This document shows, one piece after another, positions 49,625-57,809 of a DNA stretch of 64,000 bases (its first letter is position 1; every line of letters starts with the position of its first letter). The position numbers and the translations under genes were made by a program. Origin of the DNA: Rhodocyclales bacterium (GTDB lineage Bacteria > Pseudomonadota > Gammaproteobacteria > Burkholderiales > Rhodocyclaceae); the NCBI GenBank assembly GCA_016235805.1, contig JACRIY010000056.1, positions 54,015 through 118,014 on the forward strand, given 5' to 3'. The notes below the pieces were generated by a model that saw nothing but the letters and a program-made list of their open reading frames with translations, was not told the origin of the DNA and searched no databases.

Positions 49625-51218
49625 GCAATACAACAATGCCTTTCAAGCCCACCAACAGCTGCTCTCCGATCCGGAACTGCAAAAAGGCGCCGTTGCTAAG
49701 ACTGGTCTCGGCACTCCGTTAGCAATAAGCGGCGGCTTCGCGCTCACATACACGATCAAGGCGGCGTCAAAGAAGTACGCCGTCCGTTGCTTCCACCGAG
49801 AGTCGAAGGCACTTGAAAGGCGCTACCAAGCGATAGCGCGCCGCCTCGCACAACTGCACTCCCCGTATTTTCTTGACTTCGAGTTTCAGCCAAAAGGAAT
49901 TCGTGTCGATGGCAATGCCTATCCCATTGTCAAGATGGCATGGGCGCAAGGGGTAACACTTGGTGAGTTCCTTGAGGACAACCATGGGAAGAAAGGCGCA
50001 CTAGCCAGTTTGCCCGCATCGCTCCTAGCCCTGTCCGTGTATCTTGAAAACGAACGCGTGGCCCACGGCGACATCCAGACCGGCAACATGATGGTTTCAG
50101 GGGCGACCGGAGCGATCCAACTCATCGATTACGACGGCATGTTTGTCGAAGACATCCGCGATCTCGGAAGCTCAGAGCTGGGCCACATCAATTTCCAGCA
50201 TCCCGACCGGAAGTCGAAGAACCCTTTTGGGCCGACGATGGACAGGTTTTCACTCATTGCCTTGTCCCTCGCGCTCAAAGCCCTGCACGAAGATCCAGCG
50301 CTTTGGGACAAGACTAATTCGGAAATGGACGCGATAGTTTTTAGAGCGAACGATTTCGTCGATCCAGCGTCCTCGTCGGTCTTCTCCGAGCTTATGCGCA
50401 AGCCCGCGCTGGCAAACCATGCGCAACACTTCGCCGCCATCTGCCGCGCACCACTCGATAGAACGCCGAGCTTGGAGGATTTCCTTGCAGGGAAAAACAT
50501 CCCCGCCGGCGTCATTCAGATCAGCATCAAGCCGTTGGAGGGGCGTCCGAAGCTTGGGTACATGGGGGTCTACGATGTCCTCGATGCAACTAGCTACGCC
50601 ATTTGTTTGCGGCGGGTCGGCGACAAGGTTGAGGTCATCGGTCGCATTGCGGAGGTCAAGCATGACAAAGCCCGCAATGGCAAGCCATACATATTTATCA
50701 ACTTCGGTCCGTGGCAAGGAACGATTTTCAAGATATCCATTTGGTCAGAGGGGCTGGCCGCCATTGCCAAGAAGCCCGACGCCTCGTGGGTCGGCAAATG
50801 GGTGAGCGTGATCGGCCTGATGGAACCGCCATACGTAAGCCGGAGATACAAATACTCGCACCTCTCCATAAATGTGACGGCCAACGGACAGATGACAGTC
50901 ATCTCGGAGACCGAGGCAAAGTTTAGGCTGACGCCATCGTCGACAAAGGGAGCGACCGCACCAACCAGCAACAAGGAGGCGCTAGCCAAAATCAAGGGCG
51001 GGACCTCGCCGAGCCTGCCAACTCAAGCCCCAGCAACATCCTCGTCAGCAAATAAGAGCGTTTTGGACAACATCCGAAGGGCTCAAGTGGGAACCCAATC
51101 CTCGCCTACTCAAACCACATCGCAGGGCTCATGGCAACCTCAACGTCCTCGGCCTTCCTACCAGCGGCCCCCGGGAAAAGGCATCATTGCCAGATTTTTC
51201 GACTGGCTTTTGAAATAA
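49605..51218 (+). CDS. Protein kinase-like protein of the vWA-PP2C-kinase triad
   Basis: 537 residues from ATG 49605 (MAYPSF), preceded by GGGAGGAG. Kinase-like motifs: ISGGFALTYTI (glycine region), YAVRCFHRE (Arg where most kinases have the VAIK Lys), VAHGDIQTGNMMV (catalytic loop) and IQLIDYDGMFV (metal-binding DxDG). A middle domain of ~110 residues (RVGDKVEVIGRIAEVK...GKWVSVIGLM) looks like an OB fold. The disordered C-tail holds two related motifs, NKEALAKIKGG (~456) and NKSVLDNIRRA (~483), and an amphipathic end IIARFFDWLLK. Confidence 0.85.
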   Translation: MAYPSFEQYNNAFQAHQQLLSDPELQKGAVAKTGLGTPLAISGGFALTYTIKAASKKYAVRCFHRESKALERRYQAIARRLAQLHSPYFLDFEFQPKGIRVDGNAYPIVKMAWAQGVTLGEFLEDNHGKKGALASLPASLLALSVYLENERVAHGDIQTGNMMVSGATGAIQLIDYDGMFVEDIRDLGSSELGHINFQHPDRKSKNPFGPTMDRFSLIALSLALKALHEDPALWDKTNSEMDAIVFRANDFVDPASSSVFSELMRKPALANHAQHFAAICRAPLDRTPSLEDFLAGKNIPAGVIQISIKPLEGRPKLGYMGVYDVLDATSYAICLRRVGDKVEVIGRIAEVKHDKARNGKPYIFINFGPWQGTIFKISIWSEGLAAIAKKPDASWVGKWVSVIGLMEPPYVSRRYKYSHLSINVTANGQMTVISETEAKFRLTPSSTKGATAPTSNKEALAKIKGGTSPSLPTQAPATSSSANKSVLDNIRRAQVGTQSSPTQTTSQGSWQPQRPRPSYQRPPGKGIIARFFDWLLK

Positions 51219-51239
51219 CCAATCACGCAGGAGCGAGGA

Positions 51240-51563
51240 TCAAGGCTTTGACCGTCGGATTTCTTCCAAGACACGCTCGTTGGCGGTCATCACGGAGTTC
51301 TTCGATTGAGGAAGTGCGGGTGCGGGCGATTTAGCGGGAATCGATGGTTGTTGTTGCTGAGCGGTTTGCGAGGTTTGCGGCGCGAGGTATTTGAAGAAGC
51401 TGATGCCGGTGCCAGGTATGGTGAAGGAAACCCACAGCGATCCGGTTGGGGATTTGCCGACACGAAAGCCGGCAAATCCCCAACTGACACCCATGCCACG
51501 GGGTGTGATCGTGGTTCTCGTTCCGCCGCCCAAGTTTATCGATCTGCGCCAACGCCAACCCAC
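51240..51563 (-). CDS. DUF4236 protein with tail motif shared with the kinase
   Basis: 107 residues from a GTG start with GGAGGAG upstream. Residues 1-60 are DUF4236 (MGWRWRRSINLGGGTRTTITPRGMGVSWGFAG, IPGTGISFF). A proline/glutamine-rich linker leads to NERVLEEIRRSKP at 95-107, closely similar to NKSVLDNIRRA in the convergent kinase. The stop lies 21 bases from the kinase stop. The shared motif suggests a common binding partner. Confidence 0.78.
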   Translation of the reverse strand: MGWRWRRSINLGGGTRTTITPRGMGVSWGFAGFRVGKSPTGSLWVSFTIPGTGISFFKYLAPQTSQTAQQQQPSIPAKSPAPALPQSKNSVMTANERVLEEIRRSKP

Positions 51564-51711
51564 AGGAATACTCCTCCATCGCCCTCCGCTGAATTTTGAG
51601 CCATTTCATGTTGAAAAGATATCGGGCCTAATGTCGGTATGCGGGGCACAGAGGCCATGCTCACTTCTGGCCGATATTGCTTTGTGTCACCGCACACTGC
51701 CCGCAGTTGAA

Positions 51712-52014
51712 TCATTGCACGGACTCGTCAATATCCACGCCGCCGACACCCGTGACCATTGCCATTATTCCTACCAGGGCTTCGGTGCCATCGCGCAACA
51801 AGCCAACGCTCTCCTCGTCGAGGGTCGTTGCTGATAGCAGGTGCCCGAGGTCTGGAATCGGCAACTCGCCGAATTTCCTGGCGTAGTGGGCCGCCTGCAT
51901 CGCCAGAATGCGGGCTACTTCGGCGATGTCTTCCTTGGTAGCATCGGCGATCATCTCGTCTGACAACTGCCAGTAGGCTCTGAATTCTAGGAAGGTTGGA
52001 TTGCTCGTGTCCAT
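51712..52014 (-). CDS. Small acidic protein of unknown function
   Basis: 100 residues, helical: EFRAYWQLSDEMIADATKEDIAEVARILAMQAAHYARKFGELPIPDLGHLLS. No family is recognised. Its start codon (52012-52014) overlaps, in the palindrome CATG, an ATG of the divergent nuclease gene. Confidence 0.6.
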   Translation of the reverse strand: MDTSNPTFLEFRAYWQLSDEMIADATKEDIAEVARILAMQAAHYARKFGELPIPDLGHLLSATTLDEESVGLLRDGTEALVGIMAMVTGVGGVDIDESVQ

Positions 52015-52498
52015 GGTTCGCTTTCTCGTTGTGCTGGGCCTGCTGCTTCAAGCAGAGCAGATACTAGCCGACACCATTACCGGCCGGGTCGTCGGGGTTA
52101 GCGACGGCGATACGATCACGGTCCTTGATAGTGACAAAGTCCGGCACAAGGTTCGCCTTGCCGGCATCGACGCGCCCGAATCCAAACAAGCATTCGGCCA
52201 GGCGTCGAAGAAGCATCTCTCCGATCTCGTATTCGACCGTGACGTTACTCTCGACTGCGGCAAGGTCGATAAATACAGGAGGGAGGTCTGCGTCGTTTTC
52301 GTCGATAGTCAGGATGCCAATCTGGCTCAAGTGAAGGCCGGCATGGGGTGGTGGTATAGGAAGTACCAGAAGGAACAGACGGTGCAGCAAAGAGCCGAGT
52401 ATGAAGCGGCAGAGGCAGCGGCAATAAAGGGCATGGTTGGGCTATGGCAGGAAACCGATCCCATCGCGCCGTGGGAATGGCGCAAGGCCAAGCGGTAG
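52001..52498 (+). CDS. Secreted staphylococcal-nuclease-like endonuclease
   Basis: 165 residues. Signal peptide MVRFLVVLGLLLQAEQILA, then an SNase domain: VVGVSDGDTITVLDSDKVRHKVRLAGIDAPE, VDKYRREVCVVF and GMGWWYRKY, with the catalytic Arg/Asp/Glu set present. It probably degrades DNA or RNA in the periplasm or outside. TTG at 52001 has AGGAAGG upstream; ATG 52013 is an alternative. Confidence 0.88.
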   Translation: MLVSMVRFLVVLGLLLQAEQILADTITGRVVGVSDGDTITVLDSDKVRHKVRLAGIDAPESKQAFGQASKKHLSDLVFDRDVTLDCGKVDKYRREVCVVFVDSQDANLAQVKAGMGWWYRKYQKEQTVQQRAEYEAAEAAAIKGMVGLWQETDPIAPWEWRKAKR

Positions 52499-52507
52499 GC
52501 TTCTTCC

Positions 52508-53158
52508 ATGTGCAATCGGTACGTTTCCCCGGAAGCAGCAGAGATCGAGCGTTTCTGGCACATCGGACGGCACAATCAGCCGCGATGGGCGGAAGAGATA
52601 TTCCCGCGTGCGCCAGGACCATTCGTTCGCCTTGCCGGCGATAGGTCAGAGCGTCAGCTGGCCGTCGGCCAGTGGGGCTTGATACCCTGGTTCGCTAAGA
52701 CCCCCAAGCTGACTTACTCGACCAATAACGCCCGGTTCGAGGAGATCGCGGGCAAAGCGTCGTTTAAACAGTCCTGGCTTCAAGGCAAGCGCTGCATCAT
52801 TCCGGCTTTGTCCTTCGATGAGCCTTGCTGGGAAACTGGCCGCAACGTCTGGTGGCGCTTCCGTCGCGCGGATGGCACACCGTGGGGATTGGCGGGCTTG
52901 TGGAATGACTGGACCGACAAGGACACGGGCGAAGTGATTTCCAGCTACACCATGCTTACGATCAATGCCGACCATCACCCGCTCATGTCGCGCATGCACC
53001 GCCCCGATCCGAAGCTACCGCCAGACCAGCAGGACAAGCGCAGCGTCGTTTCGATAGAGTCTGCCGACGTTGATACCTGGCTGCGCGGCCCCCTCGACGA
53101 AGCAACTGTTCTGGTGCGCGTGCCTTCGCCCGATCTATTCGAGGCCGAACTTAAGTAG
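52508..53158 (+). CDS. SRAP (YedK/HMCES-type) abasic-site protein
   Basis: 216 residues. Cys2 follows the initiator Met (MCNRYV), as needed for the DNA-protein crosslink to abasic sites. TYSTNNARFEE supplies the conserved Asn, LSFDEPCWE the Glu and HPLMSRMHRP the catalytic His. Family members shield abasic sites in single-stranded DNA. It lies 9 bases after the nuclease gene. Confidence 0.92.
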   Translation: MCNRYVSPEAAEIERFWHIGRHNQPRWAEEIFPRAPGPFVRLAGDRSERQLAVGQWGLIPWFAKTPKLTYSTNNARFEEIAGKASFKQSWLQGKRCIIPALSFDEPCWETGRNVWWRFRRADGTPWGLAGLWNDWTDKDTGEVISSYTMLTINADHHPLMSRMHRPDPKLPPDQQDKRSVVSIESADVDTWLRGPLDEATVLVRVPSPDLFEAELK

Positions 53159-53169
53159 GGGCCTGAAGC

Positions 53170-53628
53170 ATGTATGCCATCCGTCGTCATTGCGCAGCCA
53201 AGAACGCTTGGTGCTGGCGAGTGCGTTTCAGCCGTCGCGGAATAATGTATTCCAAGACCTTTTACGACTTGGCGTGCGGCGGTGCGAAGAAGGCCAAGGC
53301 ACAGGCCATCGCGTGGCGTGACGAGCAGCTGGCGGAACACAAAGCGCTGACGTTAGTGGAGTTTCACAAGCAACGGCGATCAAACAATCTGAGTGGCGTG
53401 CCGGGAGTACATTTTCACAAGACATCCGCCCAGCCCGTGGGCTTCTGGCAGGCAAAGATTAGGCTTCACGATGGCAAGCGCGTAGCCAGATCATTTTCGG
53501 TGCAGAAGTTCGGAGACAAGGATGCCTTTCGCCTCGCGGTGGCTGCACGGGCAGAACTGCTTGCGCTGGTCGACAACCGTCCGTTTCTACACAATCCAGT
53601 AGCGAAGCGGCTTTCCAAGCAGCAATGA
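53170..53628 (+). CDS. AP2-like DNA-binding domain protein
   Basis: 152 residues. Two AP2/integrase-arm-like segments: WCWRVRFSRRGIMYSKTFYDLACGGAKKAKAQAIAWRDEQL and SGVPGVHFHKTSAQPVGFWQAKIRLHDGKRVARSFSVQKFGDKDAFRLAVAARAE. In bacteria such domains accompany HNH homing endonucleases; none is attached here. It is 12 bases after the SRAP gene and probably cotranscribed with it. Confidence 0.8.
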   Translation: MYAIRRHCAAKNAWCWRVRFSRRGIMYSKTFYDLACGGAKKAKAQAIAWRDEQLAEHKALTLVEFHKQRRSNNLSGVPGVHFHKTSAQPVGFWQAKIRLHDGKRVARSFSVQKFGDKDAFRLAVAARAELLALVDNRPFLHNPVAKRLSKQQ

Positions 53629-53724
53629 TTCTGCTGGCCAGAAACCTGTCTGGCGACTCTGTGCCCTAAGAGGAAGTAGCGAGGTTGCGATAACGGCCTT
53701 TCAACATTTGAATTGGGCCTCAAC

Positions 53725-54546
53725 TCAGTCATCCTTGTCAGCGTGATATCGACCAGAGCAGTAGTAACACCGGTACTCATATCCACCGTCATCTAATGCC
53801 CAAGCGTCTAGCTCACCTTGCGTGGCTGACACGCCGCAGATATCGCAATTGGCAGGAATGTTGTCGCCCTCCTCATTGTCGCAAACGAGGCAACGATACC
53901 CGGTACTCGATTCTTCGTTCTGTATGAGTGTTGGATTTCCACAATCCTCACAATCAAGTCTCGCAGGAAGGGCATCGGGATCGTGATGGTCTGCTGGATT
54001 CGCGGATTCGAATTCTTCGGCCTCTTTCAATGCGGTACGAAGTTTGAACTCATATTCGTCCGACAAGACCTGAAATGTCTCCATCGCCGGTTCCGGGACT
54101 AGCGACTCCAGTTCGATGTCTGTGTGCTTCTCAAGGAACTCGAAGACAGAACGAAAGAGTCGGCCTATGGTGGCCCGAACCTCCGGTACCTCCATTTTGA
54201 ATTTGTGATGTTCGATCTCGTTTCGGAGGCGCTTCAGCCACTCAAGGTCCTTCTTGAGCGCAGGGGAGACCGTGTCGGCAGCCTCATTGTTGATGAAGTT
54301 GATTGCATCCCAGAGGGTGATGGTCTTGTTTCTGTCTACCTTAGCGGAGAACGGGTCCTTGTAGATGAGAAGCGGATGCTTGCTCGCAATGTGATGTTTG
54401 AAGACAAGTTCAACAAAGTGCGCCATGTGCAGCACGGCAAACTTAAATGCCTTCGGCTCTCCGCCATCGCCCTCCTCGAACTTGGCGAGCGCTTCTGCCA
54501 GGCTATCGATTGCGTTCTCAAGTAGGTCGAGTTCGTGTGTGGTCAT
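53725..54546 (-). CDS. HEPN-like protein with C-terminal zinc ribbons
   Basis: 273 residues. The N-terminal helical domain contains LKRLRNEIEHHKF, an Rx4H motif (Arg108-His113) typical of HEPN ribonucleases. The C-terminal ~80 residues hold two paired cysteine ribbons (CEDCG...CLVCD and CDICG...CYYCS). No family name is certain. A stress- or phage-activated RNase is one reading. Confidence 0.7.
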   Translation of the reverse strand: MTTHELDLLENAIDSLAEALAKFEEGDGGEPKAFKFAVLHMAHFVELVFKHHIASKHPLLIYKDPFSAKVDRNKTITLWDAINFINNEAADTVSPALKKDLEWLKRLRNEIEHHKFKMEVPEVRATIGRLFRSVFEFLEKHTDIELESLVPEPAMETFQVLSDEYEFKLRTALKEAEEFESANPADHHDPDALPARLDCEDCGNPTLIQNEESSTGYRCLVCDNEEGDNIPANCDICGVSATQGELDAWALDDGGYEYRCYYCSGRYHADKDD

Positions 54547-54640
54547 TCTGAGGGCGAACGCTTGAAATCATCAGGCTGTGCGGCTTCCTGCGTAGCTCCG
54601 ATGGATTGATGGGGCGGGCATCGATCAACAAACAGAGCTT

Positions 54641-55477
54641 TCATTGGAGTCTGCTTAATGCCCACTTCTTCTTACAGTGAAAAGGGAGTATCCACGCGTT
54701 GTTGCGTATCGAAAACACAAAACGGGTTGCGTTGTATGCGGCACGGCGATTGAGTTCCCGAACTGCGCCGGGCGATGCTTGAATTACAGACATACGTGGA
54801 CTCGTGCGTCGATTTGCCCAGAGAGCGACGCTGCTCGAAAACGGCAATGTTAGTTCCGAGGTTGGTTGGCCAACACCTTCGTGAGCAAAAAAGAACACGG
54901 GATTGTCTGACGCCAGAAAGATTGAGTTCTTAGTATGCAGATAGCGCCATTCCATCGAGAGTAGGCTGTCCACTACCCTTGGGGTGAACTCGGTATGAAG
55001 GCTTCTATGCCAGATGTCGGGTGGAGGGTCTTCTTCGTAGAGTCTGATGATTGAGTTAACTTGAGCACGCCTCTCATCACCTAGAGCCGACCGGCTTGGA
55101 TCCTCTTCGACGAGTTTATCGATTTGGGCGAGAACATCCGCCTTTACGGACGCAGCCACCTCAGGCATACGTTCAGACGCTCGCCGACGACCTTCGGGCA
55201 CCCGCTTCCATAGTGCGACGATATAAGTGGCTAGCGCTATTCGATCACCACCTTCGAGGGACACCAAGTTTCTGACCTTTTCGATTGCCACTTGCGCCGG
55301 AGCTTCGATCTTGTTTGCAAGGTATTGCTCGACTTCGTCTGGATACATGCCTGACTCGTGAGCCACGACTTTGGGCTGAGTGAGAAAGCTTCGTGACTCC
55401 AGTCGGTCGTGCGCCCACATCCGGCCCTCATTAGAAAAGCCGTTAAGGTAGTACTGCGGCACGTAGTGGTGTCCCAT
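54641..55477 (-). CDS. DUF4238 protein
   Basis: 278 residues. It begins MGHHYVPQYYLNGFSNEGRMWAHDR, the DUF4238 signature, and keeps NSIFLASDNPVFFF and LPFSSSVALWANRR. The family is common in islands; its biochemical role is not established. Monocistronic on the minus strand. Confidence 0.85.
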   Translation of the reverse strand: MGHHYVPQYYLNGFSNEGRMWAHDRLESRSFLTQPKVVAHESGMYPDEVEQYLANKIEAPAQVAIEKVRNLVSLEGGDRIALATYIVALWKRVPEGRRRASERMPEVAASVKADVLAQIDKLVEEDPSRSALGDERRAQVNSIIRLYEEDPPPDIWHRSLHTEFTPRVVDSLLSMEWRYLHTKNSIFLASDNPVFFFAHEGVGQPTSELTLPFSSSVALWANRRTSPRMSVIQASPGAVRELNRRAAYNATRFVFSIRNNAWILPFHCKKKWALSRLQ

Positions 55478-55592
55478 TATCGCGGAGGCGTTTTCGATGC
55501 CAAACGTCTGAATTCAGCGGCTTCGCGCGTTCCTTGCGCGGAGTCTGCTGGAATGATTGGCTGGGCGACTTCTGCGCTACTCGCTGCTTTCT

Positions 55593-56516
55593 TCATTCGA
55601 GGCCGTAGTACTTGAGGAGCGCCTTCTTTATCAGGTCCGTCGCAACAGAAACACCAACCTTCCAAGTGCCGTCGGTGGCCTTCTTCAAGTTGTCGACTAG
55701 CCACTTGCGAGCCTTGGCGCCCAGAGGCTCTGACTTGCTTTCCGGTTCTTCGCTAGCGGCAAGTTTCCCAAGTTGCCGAGCATCACTTTCCGGCAAGCCG
55801 GATTCAACAAGGAACTGGACAAGGGTGTCCACGTCGCGTTCTCCAACTACAACATTGATGCGAGCGCCGTCACCAGTCGCAGAAATTGAAGTGACATTGC
55901 CGTAGATGATTTGCTGTGCAATTTGTGTGGCGGCTGCGGAGTTCTTAGCGGATGAAGGATCGGCCTTGCCAAGCTCGACAACGCTTGCTTCGGGTATCGA
56001 CTTCTCAAGTTCAATGGTTAATTCAAGGACCCTACTACGAACTGAATGCCGGATTTCAGCCAAAGATGAGCGCGAGATTGTCCCGGTAACATCATTGCAA
56101 GCGTAACCTGGATACACCTTGCCTTGAAGTAGCAAGATGAGGTTTGCCGCATTGATACCAAGCGATCCGCCCTTCTTCGAGGAACCCAAAAGATCGTCGA
56201 CGGCAGCAATGCTCTCCCGCATTTCATACCTTACCCATTGCTTCCCGGCAAACTTCTCAATCAGGTATGGGGAAATTTGTGCGTTCCGAATTCCTGACCC
56301 AAACGGCCCCGAGAAGGATGCCGTATAACTCACCGAAATGATTCGATAGTCGGGAAGGTCAGCATCGCTCGGGTAGCCTTCAGATTCATGTTTGACCCAT
56401 TCCGCCAGTGGCTGGCTGCCTAACCGAGCGGCGAGAAGCCTCAGCTTGAGCAGTATCGGTCCAAGTTCTGAGTCTTCCTGTAGGACCGCTGTCTGAATAT
56501 CGTGCAGAAGGCTCAT
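55593..56516 (-). CDS. AbiTii-domain protein
   Basis: 307 residues. The N-terminal ~90 residues match AbiTii (MSLLHDIQTAVLQEDSELGPILLKLRLLAARLGSQPLAEWVKHESEGYP...LPDYRIISV), named after an abortive-infection component. The middle carries IYGNVTSISATGDGARINVVVGERD, possibly an adaptor strand region, and the C-terminus an amphipathic region (GVSVATDLIKKALLKYYGLE). Probably a phage-defence or stress gene; mode unknown. Confidence 0.8.
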   Translation of the reverse strand: MSLLHDIQTAVLQEDSELGPILLKLRLLAARLGSQPLAEWVKHESEGYPSDADLPDYRIISVSYTASFSGPFGSGIRNAQISPYLIEKFAGKQWVRYEMRESIAAVDDLLGSSKKGGSLGINAANLILLLQGKVYPGYACNDVTGTISRSSLAEIRHSVRSRVLELTIELEKSIPEASVVELGKADPSSAKNSAAATQIAQQIIYGNVTSISATGDGARINVVVGERDVDTLVQFLVESGLPESDARQLGKLAASEEPESKSEPLGAKARKWLVDNLKKATDGTWKVGVSVATDLIKKALLKYYGLE

Positions 56517-56551
56517 TCAGTGCCCCTTTGTAGAAGAACGCCGGGTAGCAC

Positions 56552-56571
56552 AAAAGTCGGCGCTGGTGGCA
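56552..56571 (-). repeat. Dispersed repeat copy within the island
   Basis: AAAAGTCGGCGCTGGTGGCA, the reverse complement of the TGCCACCAGCGCCGACTTTT subtype seen at 33865. It is the only clear copy in the island and lies in the leader of the AbiTii gene. Confidence 0.75.
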
Positions 56572-56614
56572 TTTGGCCGGAAGTTGAAGATGGGACCTGG
56601 CATCGGACAGAGCC

Positions 56615-56899
56615 TCAGTTGCGCTGATCGACACGCTCGCGTAATTCCTTGCCAGCCTTAAAGTGAGGAACACACTTTTCCGCCACCATCACCTTTGCGC
56701 CGGATCGTGGGTTACGCCCGACGCGCGGTGGCCTGTAGTTCAGATCGAAGCTGCCGAAGCCTCGGGTCTCTATGCGATCACCGCGCTCAAGGGTTGCGGT
56801 CATCGCGTCAAGAATCATCCGCACCGCAAAATCCGTATCTCGCTCCCCTAGTTGAGGAAAGCGTACCGCAAGCTTTGCGATAAGTTCAGACTTGGTCAT
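56615..56899 (-). CDS. ihfB: Integration host factor beta-like protein
   Basis: 94 residues. [45 protein letters not shown] (the DNA-bending arm with the intercalating Pro) and [14 protein letters not shown] define IHF/HU; the RNPRSG arm is IHF-beta-like. Island-encoded IHF could support integrase function or replication. It is preceded by a small helix-turn-helix gene. Confidence 0.9.
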   Translation of the reverse strand: MTKSELIAKLAVRFPQLGERDTDFAVRMILDAMTATLERGDRIETRGFGSFDLNYRPPRVGRNPRSGAKVMVAEKCVPHFKAGKELRERVDQRN

Positions 56900-56921
56900 C
56901 GGTCACTCGCTCCACGTGGCC

Positions 56922-57140
56922 CTACTTCAGTGCCTCTGCCAAGTCCTTATCAGTCACTTTCCCTGAGCGATGCAGCCATAGCAGGATTGCCAACGGCTTC
57001 GGGATGTTGCGGCCCGACTCGTAGCGGGAGCCACCCGATTGGGTGACCCCATATCGTGCCCAAAAGTCTCTCTGGTTGAGGTCCGCTTTCTTGCGATCCG
57101 TAGCAATGTCGGAAAAGTCGAGTTTTTTCTTGCGGGCCAT
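56922..57140 (-). CDS. Small XRE-like helix-turn-helix protein
   Basis: 72 residues from ATG 57140 (MARKKKLDF), with GGAGGTCGCC upstream. LNQRDFWARYGVTQSGGSRYESGRNIPKPLAILLWLHRSGKVTDKDL is a helix-turn-helix of the kind used by small regulators. It lies 22 bases from the IHF-like gene on the same strand. Confidence 0.8.
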   Translation of the reverse strand: MARKKKLDFSDIATDRKKADLNQRDFWARYGVTQSGGSRYESGRNIPKPLAILLWLHRSGKVTDKDLAEALK

Positions 57141-57376
57141 GGCGACCTCCAGAGAGGATGAGTAGAAACGGTATGCTATCCCAATGATGTGCGGAGCGGG
57201 CAACTCGCTACTACCAGCAACCCCCGTGTGAAAGTCGGTGAGGCGGAGCGGAAGTCGTCAATCGGCAAAGTTTTGTTCCTGCAACCCGATGGCATATTCC
57301 GAGTAAACTGAAGCTGCGGCGCACCCTGCGCCGTGCCGCGCGACCACAAAAGCGCCGGCAACTGCCGACACCAGCA

Positions 57377-57409
57377 AAGCCCTGCTACCGAAACGTAGTG
57401 GGGCTTTTT
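57377..57409 (+). terminator. Rho-independent terminator without an obvious upstream gene
   Basis: AAGCCC and CTAC pair with GTAG and GGGCTT around CGAAAC, followed by TTTTT (ending 57409). The ~230 bases upstream have no open frame on the plus strand, so the terminator may belong to a small RNA or untranslated leader. TATTCC (57295-57300) could be a -10. Confidence 0.65.
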
Positions 57410-57453
57410 GCATTTCTTGGGCAGCAGTTTGCCAGCGGCGCGGCTCACTTTTC

Positions 57454-57807
57454 ATGGAGCCAATCGCTATGTGTCACACATCCAACCTCGAAGGGGCCGT
57501 CAGTCCTTCAACACTACCGGCTGCCAGCGACCGAATTCGTCCGCTTTTTTCGCTTGGCCGAATTGTCGCTACACCTGGCGTACTCAGGCATTTTGAAGAA
57601 CATGCCATCAACCCTTACGAATACCTCGGCCGGCACCAGTGCGGCGATTGGGGGACTGTGCCATCGGAAGACTGGAAATCCAATGACGAAGCACTCATTC
57701 ATGGTGGTCGGGTGCTCTCCGCATACATGGTGAAAGGCACAAAGGTATGGGCCATTACTGAATGGGACCGGTCGGCGACCACATTGCTGCTGCCTTCGGA
57801 GTATTAG
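57454..57807 (+). CDS. Conserved plasmid/island protein of unknown function
   Basis: 117 residues. LGRIVATPGVLRHFEEHAINPYEYLGRHQCGDWGTVPSEDWKSNDEAL and ITEWDRSATTLLLPSEY are strongly conserved in a small protein family frequent on plasmids and integrative elements. The role is unknown. The start may be ATG 57454 or 57469. The next gene begins three bases after its stop. Confidence 0.75.
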   Translation: MEPIAMCHTSNLEGAVSPSTLPAASDRIRPLFSLGRIVATPGVLRHFEEHAINPYEYLGRHQCGDWGTVPSEDWKSNDEALIHGGRVLSAYMVKGTKVWAITEWDRSATTLLLPSEY

Positions 57808-57809
57808 CC

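Noticed and set aside
57340..57370. A repeat copy near AAAAGCGCCGGCAACTG
   Set aside because: The AGTCGG part is missing and the match is limited to GCGCCGGC.
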